Assembly (NCBI GenBank): GCA_947034895.1
Contig: OX344762.1
Location: 9,119,501 to 9,183,500, forward strand
Origin: Rhytidiadelphus loreus
Taxonomy: Eukaryota; Streptophyta; Bryopsida; Hypnales; Hylocomiaceae
Direction of reading: 5' to 3'
DNA length: 64,000 bases
Shown piece by piece: positions 46,501 to 58,968 of this stretch (positions within the stretch are counted from its first letter, which is position 1; each line of letters begins with the position of its first letter). Both the position numbers and the translations under genes were made by a program. Under the pieces are notes generated by a model. That model did no database searches, was not told the origin of the DNA, and saw only the letters and a list, made by a program, of their open reading frames with translations.

Positions 46501-46758
46501 TCGTTCATAGATGATATATGCGGCGGATAGACATGAACTGCTAAGGAGTCTTTTGAGTGTCTTGCAATATGCAGGGATTCTTCTTGGCTCATGTGTAATC
46601 TAGAGTGCGGTTGCAATTTTCGATCATCTTATTGCAATGAGTTCTTTGATGTCCAGGTAGGTTTGGTTCAAAGACAATTTATAGAAGCTTTGGAGGCTCT
46701 ATTTGAGAATCACAAAAAGGATCTAGGATTTGAGAAAACCACTTTAGAGATTTTGTGA
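43556..46758 (+). CDS. DGAT2: Diacylglycerol O-acyltransferase 2
   Basis: Nine exons, 43556-43689, 44167-44241, 44395-44480, 44931-45037, 45148-45303, 45784-45870, 46019-46116, 46312-46399 and 46657-46758, fit with consistent phases and GT-AG borders and encode 310 residues, a usual plant DGAT2 length. The enzyme transfers an acyl group from acyl-CoA to diacylglycerol, the last step of triacylglycerol synthesis at the ER. An N-terminal hydrophobic hairpin covers about residues 10-60. The YFP motif is at 79-81. The signature EPHS is at 103-106, with His105 the presumed catalytic residue. RHIWTWLG (142-149), VVPGGVQECLY (170-180), RFGFIKVA (193-200), YCFGQ and the C-terminal VGKPI segment follow in family order. 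The start is the first ATG after the TATA box. The gene converges on the first GDSL gene. Confidence 0.95.
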
Positions 46759-47656
46759 CAGTTGTAATCATAGCACACTCTAATTGTCATTTTCACCGAA
46801 CGACAACAATGGTGGACGATTTGTACATGAGTTTGCGACTGAAGTTGGTGTATACAAAACTAATCCCTCATAGTCCCTTTCGAATTGGTGGTGATTTACA
46901 AACAGTTGGTATGCTTGCATCCATCAACCTTAGCTATCAAGAGCAAAGAGCACTTCACCTTGTCTTCGACACTCAAGTGCACTAGTTAGTAGCACCGAGT
47001 CATCAAGTCGTCTTTGGCACTGACTGAAACGTTCCAAGTGCTTGGGTAGGCATAGCTTGTAAATATTGTAAAGTTCCTGGTCTGCAATATCTTGCAATCC
47101 AGGTAGAATATTATACTCACGTTTGAACAACATTCAATCGAGTACCGGTACCACTCGATTGTGAAAATTGTAGATGACTATTGAAACTAATGTTGCCGTC
47201 TTCGTGTCACGTTTTTACTAGTATTCTGGAGTTCATTTATTTTGAGAGGGGTTTTCCTCTTGTTTTCAGCTGCGTAAATTGCACATGAACTCTCTCATGG
47301 ACGACTGATGCGAACAACTGTCTGAAGCGAAGTTGACTGATTCGGATAATCTCAAAGCAGCGGATGTCAAGACTGCCGTGGCTTAAAAATTAAGGCATCT
47401 CACAATCTCCTCTTTATTCAGGATAAGCAGCAATTTGATCAAAATTGTGCTTGCAGCTTCTTGGCCTCAGAAATAACCTACTGTCGTACTGATTTCAACC
47501 CAAATTGAAAACTTATCTAACGTCACGGGACATGTAGCGAGAGTTTATTACAAATGAGGCACTCCTTCACAATATGGATGTTCTTTTTCATAGGCGAACT
47601 TACTGTAGAAAATGGTCCTGTAGTACCGCTAATGCTCTCGAGGCTTCGGTAATGCT
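46759..47656. other. Convergent 3' spacer
   Basis: These 0.9 kb hold the 3' UTRs of DGAT2 (plus) and the first GDSL gene (minus). The frames at 46755-46985 and 46930-47133 show no domain. Confidence 0.5.
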
Positions 47657-50225
47657 CTACGTCCTTCCATCAAACCGTGAATAATCAGGCAAGCAGTTGA
47701 AGATGGGCGAAATATGTTTGCCATCAAAGAAAGCTTTAGCAATGGCCTTGTTGGCCGTGTTGGAAAGGTGGATACCATCGAAGCTCAGATACATGGCAGC
47801 CTTGGTATGGGAGATCGAGGTCAGATTGACAAGCTTGTCATCAACTTCACCAACTTGCCCACACCGCACATTGTCGTTGAAGTTATACTTTCCGCCATAG
47901 CCGCAGGCTGCCATCAGCGTCTCCGTCACATCTGATCACAAATTGCAAGCGTTCCAAGTACACTCAGAACTCTTTTATGGCAAACCTTTTAGCTCCCAAA
48001 GTGATTCAGAACATGACATACGGAGAATGATTCTCCAATCACATTTGCACACAACATCTAATAATCTCCAAACGCAGGGGTGATACCTGAATGTGATAGA
48101 AAGGAGTTCACAGTATAAAGCCATCATTAAATTGTCTTTCTTGTTGTTTGATTCAGTGCAAGAGACTTACTGTATTTCGAGGGCTCCCTGAGAATGTCGC
48201 TGTAGACACCGTGCACGTCGCCGTAATACAGGTAAATAGCCGGGTACTTGGCTCTTAGTTTGATGATCTCCTCGTTAAGCATTCGGTTGTGTGTGTCTGT
48301 GATCAAATTGAGTTTTTTCAGACAGCCATTGAGATCATACTCGTCTGCAGAACTTCCATTGAACAGGGTTAACAGAGCAGGAATACACCCCAGCGGTGCC
48401 AAGTTCACAACCAAAATCTCTTGCGCATCTGCCGCCACCAAAATCTGGAACCCACATTGGAACCCACTTGTCGATTAGGATGAAAAACTTTGCAGATTTG
48501 GTCACTGAGCAATTCCTCAGTCGTGACGTTGACCATCTATGTCTCAGAAAGTCTATATGTGTGTGCCTGCAGCAACTGAAAGTATGTTCTGTCTCGTAGC
48601 ATGCCTGTCATACAAATTTATCAAATATTTCCAGGGGTTGTCACTGCCAGAGTTTTGGGAACCAAAAGACTGAGATTTCTTCTGATTCTTATCGCGTTTC
48701 TACCTAAAAGATCCGAGAAATTGCAATGAAATTAGGAGATCATAATGGTATCACCTCAATGGAAGTGGTTATGGCAGCCACAACATCAGGCACCGAGTCT
48801 AATCCTTTTTCTGGAATCAGCTTCTTCTCATACAAGTCAAAGAAGTAGTCGTGGAAGCCAGCGTACACGACAAACAGGGACTGATTGAGGGAATTTTCAG
48901 CAGGCAAGACTTGTGGCACCACTGCCAAACAGAAACCATTGCGCAACTACTGCTGAGTCAGGAAATTCTTCACCAGCAAGTAGTGGCATGATGTACATAT
49001 TTTCAGAGCAATTCCAATTTAGAGTTATTTAGATCAAAGTAATGGTCATGTCGAATCAAAACAAATCAACTGAAATCAAAGCTCTGGCATATATTTATCA
49101 CTTGTGAAACTGATCTTTGACGTTAGGAGCCTTCACTAGTTGGAATTGAGCTCAACATCGCAAAGCAAAGTGTCAAGAATTCCTTTTCATGCCGATTCAG
49201 AGAGTGCTTTTAAAATGGTCCTCTAGAGTGTCATCTATAACGCAATAAGTAACATAGTGCTATATGCAGATATGATTGTTAGGGCACCAGCAGGTTGTGA
49301 AGGCCGGGAACTTACCAGCCGCGTCGCCGTACGTGTTTTTGTAGTAGTAGTAGGTGGCAAGACGAAGAACGTAACGCTGAAACCACTGCACCTGCACATT
49401 CAATGAGAAGGGAGTGTTGAAGCCATTGAAAGGACGCCACTCGGTGACATTACGTGCTGAGCCTCCAGCAGATGCGAAGTTTGTTCCGTACTCAAAGTCT
49501 CCGGCAATGCTTCGCAGAAAAGGGTAATTGGGGCGTCCTCTCACTCCAAACTCTGCCCATCCAAAACCAACACCAAAAAAACAGATCACAAGCTCAGATC
49601 AGCACATTTTCGTTATTAAAATATAACAATCTAAATTTCAAGAAATTGACACCTTCATTCGCCAGTCCTGTACTGAATTTTACAGCTCTGTGCACTTTAA
49701 TGTCATGTGTATTATTCAATCAATTTGAAAACACGCCATTTAAACGAACATGACCATTAATTCAGTCACCAAGAAGCCATTAACCATTCTAACAACCTAC
49801 AACTCTTTAGGTCATCCATGGGATCACAAAATGGCGACAGTTTATAAGGAAAAAATAGTGTATTTCATAAGAAAATCTGTGGATGTTGTTGGGGAGTGGA
49901 TCAAGTGGTGAGCATGACCTATGAAGTCAACAAGGAGCTTGCCATCGCTCAAACGATCAGCGGCATGCTGGGGAAACTCGACGCCGTAAGGGTCGGCCTC
50001 CGCATGTTGAAACTGATCCGGGAAGGCAGCAATGCTGTTGCCCACGTCGGTGAGGGAGTCGCCAAAGGAGTACACGGCCGGGTACGTGCAATTGGGCAGA
50101 GCCTGGGACCAAACTGGCGCTGCTTGCATCAGAAAGCTACAAGTCACCACCACCAGGAGCGAAGATTTCATGTGTGCCCTGAATATGTGCGCATTCGACT
50201 GTCTGCGATGCCTCGCCATCTCCAT
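47657..50225 (-). CDS. GDSL esterase/lipase (paralogue 1)
   Basis: Five exons on the minus strand, 50225-49919, 49552-49316, 48921-48755, 48444-48171 and 47931-47657, encode 419 residues. An internal Met at 50171 would give 401 residues with the signal peptide (MKSSLLVVVTCSFLMQ) directly at the N terminus, which may be the true start. The protein is a predicted secreted SGNH hydrolase of the ENOD8/fucosidase-like plant group. Block I is YSFGDSLTDVGNS (nucleophile Ser57), block II is NFASAGG, and block V is DGIHLS (Asp380, His383). Block III reads AGFHDYFF, so the usual GxND Asn is His205. Plant GDSL proteins act on acyl or acetyl esters in the wall and cuticle; the substrate is unknown here. 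Intron 1 carries a MITE-A copy and is absent from paralogue 2. Confidence 0.93.
49630..49755 (-). mobile_element. MITE-A copy 7, inside GDSL intron 1
   Basis: On the minus strand the element reads TCGTTTAAATGGCGTG, then TGACATTAAAGTGCACAGAG, then ACAGGACTGGCG and TGTCAATTTCTTGAAATT, matching the family blocks in order. It occupies about a third of the 366-base intron. Confidence 0.55.
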
Positions 50226-52140
50226 ATATACCAGCTCTAGATACTGTTGCCACCGCCGGTTCCAAGTTCTTTGAATCCCTCTGCAACCCAGAAACCTACT
50301 TGGTTGTGAGAACTCGATCGGATTTTCGCTCAGAATCTGGAATGCATACCCTCAATTTGCGATGCACTTGTATATGAGATATATATCAGTTACTCAGGAG
50401 CTCTGGGATGTCACAGTTGTAACTGAAGAGCTGCTCTTGTTTTGATCGAGTGAGGGCAAGATGGTATGTTCTAGTATGGATGAATTTCGTAATGATGCAG
50501 GAGTCGATTTGATATGTGGTGTGATCTGTGCCACATTGGAGAAAGAACTGTAGTGGTGATCGATTACTGTAGGCTGCAGTTATTGAAGGGAATACTTGCC
50601 AGACTTGAATACGAACTAGCTACTGTAGGTAATTCAAAATTGGAGCTCCAAATTTAAGTTGACTGGCGTAACCTCAATGAGGACTTTACAAGTGTGGATG
50701 ATCCAATGATGAAGTCAGAAAATCTTTGAAAATTAACTAAAGCCTGTCAATTGAGAATAGAAACTGAAAACAGGTGATGGATTCTTCAACAGCTCTTCTT
50801 CAATGAAACCCTGTCATTTGAGTTTTATAAGCGCTCATCGAAAGGATGTAGAGGAGAGACACATTGATGCTGTAACCTTTTCTTGTTGCTTTCATTAGTA
50901 CATGACGCATTGCAATTAGAAAAGAGGAGGGCTTACAGTTGTAACCTTGTCCTCCCTTGCACTTTCAAAGAGCCACAAATCTCGAAGGTTTGGTACTTGG
51001 CCTTGGTTTAATCTGGAGGAGAGGGTTATGGACTACGTAATTGCAAAGTAGGCTGCAGGCTAAGTTATCAAAAGTAATCGTTGGTTAGGACCGATTGAGG
51101 TGGCGAGGTTGGTATTAACCGGCAATTATGTTTGATGACTTGGACTGCTTTGCAATTACTGAACATAATCTCAATGTAGGAGAGTTGAGCCATTTGACTT
51201 CTTTGATTGTTCAACCAATCAAAATTTGCCACAACAATGGAGCTCTCTTACATTTAGATTATGTTAAGTGAATCCGTACTCACTAAGTTCATACCGGTTG
51301 GTAGAAGTAGAGTTTCTCTCAGATTTCTCATTGCCAAACCAATGAAATTTCTACTTCATACCCACCCTATTGAAAATTTGCACAAGACAAGTACTGAGCA
51401 TTATCAATCTTAATCTACCTCTACTTAACCAATCACAACATGCCATGACAACAAAACTCTCTTTGCATTGAGATGATGGACTAAGTTAGGTGACCATCAA
51501 GCTGCCAGGAGATGACCAGAGGTTTATTAGAAGGCGATTTTAACTTTGTCCTTGGAAGAAACTCATGTAATTGTTGCCTTCATGGATGAATATCCTGAGA
51601 TTATGAATGGGTTAAATGGTGTAGGGTTTACTTAGGGTTTACTTACTGCAGTAAGTTGATTACCATTGTTAGCACAAACATTCTTCTATGAAGAAAAAAA
51701 ATTCACGTGCTGCAAGGTTGTCAGTAACCTAAGTTCATCACATTCACACTGTTTTTTAGTGACTGGATTTGCCTAGTGACCGAGAAAATTTGGTATTTCA
51801 GAGTACAATATTCAAGAACAATTTGATGTGGACATGAAGAAAGATTCACAACCTCATAATTTCAAATGGTTCAAGACCAGAAAACAGGTTTTCCTTCATG
51901 AGAGTAATTAATATTATAATCATTTTCTTCAAACTAGCTAGCTAGCTTCAGCAATTCATTGCAAATTAGAGGCATGCAATGAACAGATTAATCTCACATT
52001 CTCACTGCATTGAATCTCGATCGATCGATCCGTGCAAAACAGTGCCCCCACTGGCGGAGAGGGTCGGTGGGAGAATTCATGTCGGAATTAAACATTATTG
52101 AACTGAAGGTAACTTACTCACACCAACAGATGAAACGGTC
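50226..52140. other. Intergenic, weak direct duplication
   Basis: Two similar segments near 51190-51265 and 51415-51490 share AACCAATCA, ACAACA, CTCTCTT and CATT(T/G)AGAT. Upstream of the GDSL start a TATATATC stretch near 50378 could be its TATA region. No gene is seen. Confidence 0.4.
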
Positions 52141-53393
52141 GTGGTCACGCTAGGTCACCCACATAAATCATTTATTCGATCATGCACGAGACAGCTCACT
52201 CGATCAGCTGGACTGGCTCACAAGCCTAAAATCAGTGACAAGTTAGACGGTGGAACTGAACAATGCAATGAAAACTGTGTTCAGACGTCATTTCACGTAC
52301 AGTACGATCCAATGGCCGAAGCAGTTGAGCAGGGGGCAACTGAACGCTCAAAACAATTCACCAGTGATCATCGATCGATGTCATTGAACTTAAAGACAGA
52401 TGTACATGTTGATTTGGACTGGTTTTCAAGATGGTGCAATCGGTCGACCGATATATATAATCCTCAAGTGCTGCGCTCGCTAGGTCGACAGATCGACAGT
52501 AGTACCTGGTTTAGAATTAATGTACTAGTGGCGACAGACAGTAACTAGATAATAACGGTCAAATCCCTTGAATTGGCGTATAATTTCAGAGCGCCAAAAG
52601 TATAGCTTTCAGATGCACAGAACTCGATCTGAAAACTAGGGCTGGTCTAGATCTGAGGTTCCTAACGCGCAACCTGCGAAATTGCCAAATGATTTCCAGA
52701 AATTTTGTCATAATTTTAAAATGTGAGAATTATAGAGTGATCTAGCTTTTCTCTTTTGAGGAACCCTTACTTCGGGGTCTCATCATCTCTGAATGTCCTC
52801 TCCAAAGGACCCTCTATTGGAAGTCAAAACTTAAAAGGTTTATACAACACACCGTAGATTCAATCATATATTCTAGGCACAAATTGGAAAATCGCTGTGA
52901 CATAATATAACGGTGGGGTTTTGTTTGGAAGAATAAATTGCTGCTCCGCATTCACCTTCACGTTTCTGTTAAATCCATTGGTGATGATTCGCATTATTGA
53001 AAGAAAAAACACATCAGGTGGAGAATCCCTCGTTTACTGTAAACTAAGTAATCATGAGCTTGAGACTCAGATGTCCGAGGTCGGAAACAGGGTATTCATT
53101 TGCAGGATGAACAGAATCAAACCAAAATCTCCTCTCCCAGTACTACCAGGGATTTTGGCCACGAGCATAGGAATAAGCTGGATTTTGCAATGCAAGAAAA
53201 GAAACACTCTACATGTGGAGTGCAAAAATTTGATACACAAATTTGATATAGGGTTATTTGACTGTTTCAAGAATATTTTTAACAGCATCGTGAAGTAAGG
53301 GAGGTCTCCCGATTGTCACTATGACCATATGGACTCCTGCCTATGAATCGTGGACAGGACTCTGAAATATTCATTTTGTGATGTTTAAAAGTA
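52141..53393. other. Two unexplained plus-strand frames, probably noncoding
   Basis: Frames at 52141-52548 (135 codons) and 52921-53298 (125 codons) are the longest between the GDSL genes. Neither shows a domain, a signal peptide or neighbouring exons, and the first is preceded by low-complexity sequence (GATC runs near 52018). I do not call them genes. A MITE-A copy separates them. Confidence 0.35.
52555..52690 (+). mobile_element. MITE-A copy 8 (diverged)
   Basis: The left part CCTTGAATTGGCGTATAATT, the AGCGCCAAAAGT word, the GATCTGAAAACTAGGGCTGG block and a closing GCGAAATTGCCAAATGATTT follow family order with many changes. Confidence 0.45.
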
Positions 53394-53445
53394 GAAACAA
53401 GATTAGGCTGTTTCAAGTATACTTGAGACAGCCTAATCTTGTTTC
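53394..53445. repeat. 52 bp palindrome with no loop
   Basis: The left half GAAACAAGATTAGGCTGTTT-CAAGTA is followed directly by its inverse. In 26 paired positions there is one mismatch, which would be a G-U pair in RNA. AATAAAA follows directly after it. Confidence 0.9.
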
Positions 53446-53624
53446 AATAAAACCCCTGTTTAGAGGTGTTCAGGGAATATTTGGAACGTAGTTGGTGACA
53501 CACGAGATTCATAATGATAAAGTCAAAGCAAATCATGTAGTGTATTTGTCCATTTCTTCCAGATTTCTCGCTTAAATAGATCTGCAGAAAATGTGAGTAC
53601 CAATCCATGAATCTGGAATTATAG

Positions 53625-53779
53625 ACAATTTCGTTGAAATGGCGTGATTCTGGCGCCAAAAATTGTGACATTCATCATCACAAAGCTCTACAAACTAGGA
53701 CAGGCATAGATTTTCATTGCAGGCTGAGAGCCCCGAAAAGTGCCCAAGTCGAGGAATTCATCCAATTTAACTAAATTCA
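53625..53779 (+). mobile_element. MITE-A copy 9 (reference copy)
   Basis: The left end ACAATTTCGTTGAAATGGCG is followed by TGATTCTGGCGCCAAAAATT, GTGACATTCATC, ACAAAGCTCTACAAACTAGG and CAGGCATAGATTTTCATTGC. The right end is TCCAATTTAACTAAATTCA. At 155 bp, this copy best shows all the blocks. Confidence 0.7.
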
Positions 53780-54165
53780 CCATTAATTTCCCAGAGATCA
53801 GAATGTCAAGGTACTAAATCACCAAACACCGTCGGTTGAATATTTCAAAGGACGGAAAATTATTCTTTGTTTCACAGAGAAAACATAAACATCATGCTAT
53901 ATAGCTGCATGCTCTTCTCTCAGTTCAAAATCAAGGCGTCCTAAACTCAAGCAGAGCATCTGCACAGGAAGTTATTGCTTGCAAGCTACGAAAATCCCCT
54001 CTAAGAGAATTTCAGGTACTGTCGGGGGCTGAACGTGTTATTGCTGGTCATAAAAACATCTAAATTTTACATACGAAACGACTGTTTGGAACTGGAAGCT
54101 CTTCCTTCGAGAGTTGGAAGCATTGCCACGGGTACTCTGAAATGGATGCGAACGCAATCCATGCT

Positions 54166-56774
54166 TCAGTATCGTGCATCCCAGAAAGTGAAATCAGGGG
54201 AGCAGTTCAGCCCAAGCGCAGGGGTGATGTAATTGCCATTCAGAAATTCAGTAGCCACAGCCTTGTTAAATGTATTAGAAGTGTGGATACCGTCCCAGCT
54301 CAAGTACCCAGCTGGATTAGCACAATAACTGTTTGTCAAGTTTACAAACTGAAGGCCAACAACTCCTGTGTTGCCACAGGTCACCTTGGAATTGAAGTTG
54401 TAGTACCCCCCCGCTCCACAGCACGCCTTCAAAGGCTCAGTAACATCTGTGAATATATAGAGAGAATTAGAAACCCAATTAATTAGTACGAAAAAGGCAT
54501 TCAAATCACAGTTCTATCATCGTTTCAAATGCTGAAATAATCGCCATATTCTCTACAATGGCCAAGATTCAAGAAATTGGCACCTCTCCAGGCTGCCGTC
54601 ACCAGACCTAGTTTTTCGAACTTTGGCATTTGAGTGTCACAATTTTGACTCTCTAATACACGCCAGAATTGAATTAAATTAACAAGACTGTCTAGTACAT
54701 TGGAATAAAATAAAAAAATATAGTTAATTACAGGGCATCACTTACTGTAACTCCGGGGATCTGTGAGCATGTTGATGTAGACACTGTGGAGGTCCCCGTA
54801 GTAGAGGTTGGCGGCAGGATACTTGGCCCTCAGGTCGATCATAGATTCCTCGAGGAGGGCGTTGTGATTGCTTGTGATTCTGTTGATTTCCTTGTAGCAG
54901 CCTCGACTGTCATAGCTATCGGAAGAGTTGTCGGGAAACAAGGTGAGCATGGCAGGAATGCATCCCAGCGGCGGCAGATTTATCACTAGCAGATCACGTC
55001 CCCCAAATGCCACAATCCCCTGAAAATCAAAACAGAGGAGCATTCATTATATTCAATAAATTTTAATCGTAAGGGGCCGCTTCAGACTCGACCCAACCCT
55101 AGTGCAAAACTTGGGCCAGGAATGGAGCTTGAAGGGCCAGGAATGGGTTTCAATTGGCTTCAAAGTTGGATCTCGGTACGTCCAGGGGTCAAGAAAAACT
55201 CACTCCATGCCTCCTTGTTTTAGTGCTTTTTCTTGCACTTGCTCAAGAGTTTTTCTCCTTTAGGTCTGGCATGGGAAAATAATTGAAGAAAAAGACTGTC
55301 TGGCTCTCACCTCAATAAGATCAACAATGGCTTGTACCACGGGGTCCACGAGCTGCAACGTTTCTTGAGGAGTCAGAGCGGAGTCGTAGAGACTGAAGAA
55401 GTAATCTTGGTAACCAGCGTATACAACATATAAGGATGAATTCAGTGTTGCGATTGTGGGCAGGCTCTGCACAACAACTACCCCACCCAAGAAACAATAT
55501 TCCACCAAAACAGAAATCAATTATCAATAAAATGATGTCACAAAATCAAAGAGTCCGGAGGCTGCATAAGGAGTAGATAACGTTTGTGAAAGTAGACTTA
55601 GTATCTTTAATAAGAATAACATGCCGAGCTGCCAAGGGAGTAGCAACTCAAGAGATGTTATTTTAAATTAAATGCTTTCACATTATTGTACAATCAAAAC
55701 CTCAGTTGTTGGATCCAATTCAATCATGCATGCTCAATTATATTCTCAAGACACAGTAACGTCAAAGAGGGATATTGATTACGAGCATAAGTTATAACCA
55801 TGGTCTGTCTCCATTTCTTCATATCCAATGCATACTTGCCACTCTACATTTTATCCAAATTAAAGGGATCCATTGAGGTTATGGATCAGGGAACATAAAA
55901 GTAGAGTCTTGTTATGAGAAATGACATGCTCAGCCAGGAGCTCTACTTTCATCATCCAGACGTAACCATAATCGTGTATGCATCTCGTTCCTAAGTTATG
56001 CTCCATTAGACACCTGAAAAGGAGGACATCATAACACTAGCTAAACAAGGACAAGATTATGAAAATTTAACTATGCACGAAATTATTCATATCTACTGTT
56101 CGATTTCCACTTCTACAGATATGAACTCCATTAGTGGGTGTTAGAGCTAGTCCACAGAAGAAGCAATTTCAGAATGCATTCCAAAATTCTACGAGGGGTA
56201 ACTAAGCTAGTACTTCCCCTATACAAGGAGGTCCTGAGAATTCATGGAATGAAGCACAAGTGAAGAATTAAATAATGGACTTACTGACGGGGTCTTGGTT
56301 TTCATAAAAGGAGAGACGCACTTTGTATCGCACCAGCCACTCCAGTTGCACATCCAGAGAGAACGGTGTGTGGAATCCCGCGTCTCTTGTCCACCCAGTG
56401 CTGGGCCTGGCCGTGGCCCCCGAAGCCGCAAAGCTGACGCCATACGTGAAGTCCGAGCTGGTGCCTCGCAAGACGGGGTAGATGGGGCGCCGCCGAACGC
56501 CGAACGCCAAGAAGTCCACCAGCAATTTGCCGTCGCAGTACCGGTCCGCCGGGTGCATGGGGAACAAGTTTCCGTTCGGAGAAAGCTCCGCGTTCGCAAA
56601 ATGCAACGGAAAGGCCGCAATGCTGTTGCCCACGTCCGACAAGGAGTCGCCGAAGGAATACACGGCGGGATACGAGCAGTTTCGCAGCGCTGCCGAAATT
56701 GGGAGAATGCAACAATTGAAAACCTGGAGCATCCATAGCACTGATGCAAATCTTCCCCTCATGCTTGCTTCCAT
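54166..56774 (-). CDS. GDSL esterase/lipase (paralogue 2)
   Basis: Four exons on the minus strand, 56774-56285, 55477-55311, 55019-54746 and 54446-54166, encode 403 residues. The predicted signal peptide covers about residues 1-29 (VLWMLQVFNCCILPISAA). Block I is YSFGDSLSDVGNS (Ser44), block II SFAASG, and block V DGIHTS (Asp362, His365). Block III is AGYQDYFF, with Gln187 where the SGNH family has Asn, paralleling the His of paralogue 1. The second and third exons are exactly 167 and 274 bases, the same as exons 3 and 4 of paralogue 1, and intron phases agree, so the pair is a tandem duplication in the same orientation. Exon 1 equals exons 1 plus 2 of the neighbour, an intron difference. Secreted; substrate unknown. 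Confidence 0.94.
54570..54682 (-). mobile_element. MITE-A copy 10, inside GDSL intron 3
   Basis: On the minus strand the order is TTTAATTCAATTCTGGCGTG, GTCAAAATTGTGACACTCAA, AAAAACTAGGTCTGG and GGTGCCAATTTCTTGAA, which is the family order with an internal shortening. Confidence 0.5.
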
Positions 56775-58968
56775 TGCGATCCCCTCAACTCTTTGTAATT
56801 ATTGAAACAGTGAAAAAAACTCAAGGATTCACTGGCACAAATATATCCAGTAGTCTTGGTATGTTGGACTCGACTTCCAGTGATGACAATCACTACGAGT
56901 GAATAGATTTGTGACCTCTCAACATGTCAATGGGTGATGACTAGTTTCGGGCCAGTTTATATGTAACTATGCACACAAGATAAGTCGTCGTGATTTTGAC
57001 GTAAAAGTGGGTTTGAGGTTTATGTGTCACCAGCTCTTCTTTGGGCACTACAAAGTTTGTCAAAATTATTGTTTTAAAGGGAACTCGGAAGTGGACGGGG
57101 TGCACGCTTTCACATGGTTTGGGGCTCGGCCATTACATTTGCTGTCTCTGTCTCGTTCTTTATCTGCTTGCTTGGATTCATCCAAGGTTCGGCTTTGCCA
57201 AGAGTTGACAATTCGTTTCACATTATTGAAGTCAAGCTTGCATTCTGCGGTCTCCCCTCTAATGTCAACATCTGTTTGATATGAATTTAAGAGAGGAGAT
57301 TACTTTAATTTGCTGCTGGAGCTTCTGCATTTGGTGACGCAGGATGTTATGCAATACGATCACAATTAATCTGGTGCACTCTGTAGAGTCCTTGAAAATC
57401 ATTTTCCAAGTTCCTTGGTGCTTCTTGTATTGTGTTAAAATTGGCTTGCTTGACGTGTGACAGACGCCACAGCAGAAGTCGTTGAAAATGTATGCACAAT
57501 GCTGTGCCATATTTGATGTGATTGAGAGTGAAAAAAATTACGTGAATGACGGAACCATTGGCCGATAGATGTCTTCAAAATAATTGTAAAGTGAAATAAT
57601 CATAAATGAAATTCAGAAGAAACTCCTAAATTTACAAAATAAATAAAATTATCATAAAGTTAATCTAAAAGGGACCTAATTAATCCAAGTGGAAAATTTT
57701 CACAATCACAAGCAAGCGGACAAAAATCCCTTAGTCCCAATAATAGATCATATGTTTTGGGGATTAAAAGGAATAACATTGAACTGGGTGCATCCTGGCT
57801 TTACAGAAAGAATTGCAACCTACAAAAACCCAAATTGCAACCAAAGAGCACAAGGCGGAGTCCACAGACTGACTCTATCATCATCTTGACAAAATGGGAA
57901 TTGGCAATTGAAAGTCTTTAACGTTAATGACAGCAGCTTGTAATTACATTTTAGTTGCGTGCACTGCAAGATTCAGACTCAGCAATGTTGTTCAATTCTC
58001 ACAAGAGACGTACTTACAGATTGTCCACATGTAGTCAAGAATTTTCCGTAAGCGAAGTAAAACTAAAGAGAGCACACACTTCGTTGGAAAGGCGCACCCT
58101 ACTCACCCTGCGAATGCTCACTGTTTCACGAGGACACAATTTATCCGTAACATCATTTAGGGGATTAATGATGGAAACATTCCAATATTGAAATATTAAA
58201 TGCGTTTGAAACTGATGTAAATGCGGGGCGTCGACTGTTCATTTTTCTGTGCAATGACTTGCATTTATTTCCCACCACCAAAAAAAAAGACACAGAGGTA
58301 CAGTACAGTAGTGTGAACGAAAAAATTGGGACATAGTACAGGTGAACAAGAATCATTTGATTTAGGCACGTTTCAGAACCATCCTCAGGATGCAAATTTT
58401 GAACACAATGAAGTGGATGATCAGCTCTGGACTTTCCTCATTGGAAGAGGTAGCCTTGTATTATTTGCAAAACTTTAAAACTCAATTCATACAAATGAGA
58501 CACAAATGTGTCAAATTTCGACTTCCATCTTTTCAAACACTCTTCCAATCTCTTCTCAGCTATCAAAAAACATGAACTGATGCATTGTACTGTACATATT
58601 GTACAAAATAAGATAATTCTACCAACTTCAATGCAACCGTTTGCCTGAAGAATGTCTCAAAACTACAAACCTCTAAACAATCAGTTCATACTCTCTTCCA
58701 ACTAATAAAGTAGGGAACACCTACGGTTGCCAGGTTACACTCAATTAGACGCTCAGCAGTTGTACATCTCCTAGATCAATATGTACCTGCAGTAAAAAAA
58801 AAAGCATTTTGAGATGATTCCCAATAAAAACTCACCGTTCACGAAATCTGCAGTTCTTTGGTGCGTTAAAATCCTCTTTCAATTGCCAACAAAAACATCA
58901 ATAAAAATACATCCATTCTAATAAAGGTCAACAGCAAAAATCCATACCTTAGAATAAGTCCGTTGAAT
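56775..58968. other. Spacer between two minus-strand genes
   Basis: This holds the 5' flank of GDSL paralogue 2 and the 3' flank of the membrane-protein gene. On the minus strand CATATAAAC near 56960 could be a TATA box for the GDSL gene. Frames at 57007-57279, 57265-57510 and 57955-58191 show no domain. Confidence 0.45.

Noticed and set aside
52141..52548. A 135-codon plus-strand frame
   Set aside because: It has no domain, no signal peptide, no spliced neighbours and an unremarkable composition; chance is likely without transcript data.
52921..53298. A 125-codon plus-strand frame ahead of the palindrome
   Set aside because: It has no recognisable motif and the product looks random apart from a hydrophobic start. 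Kept only as context for the palindrome.
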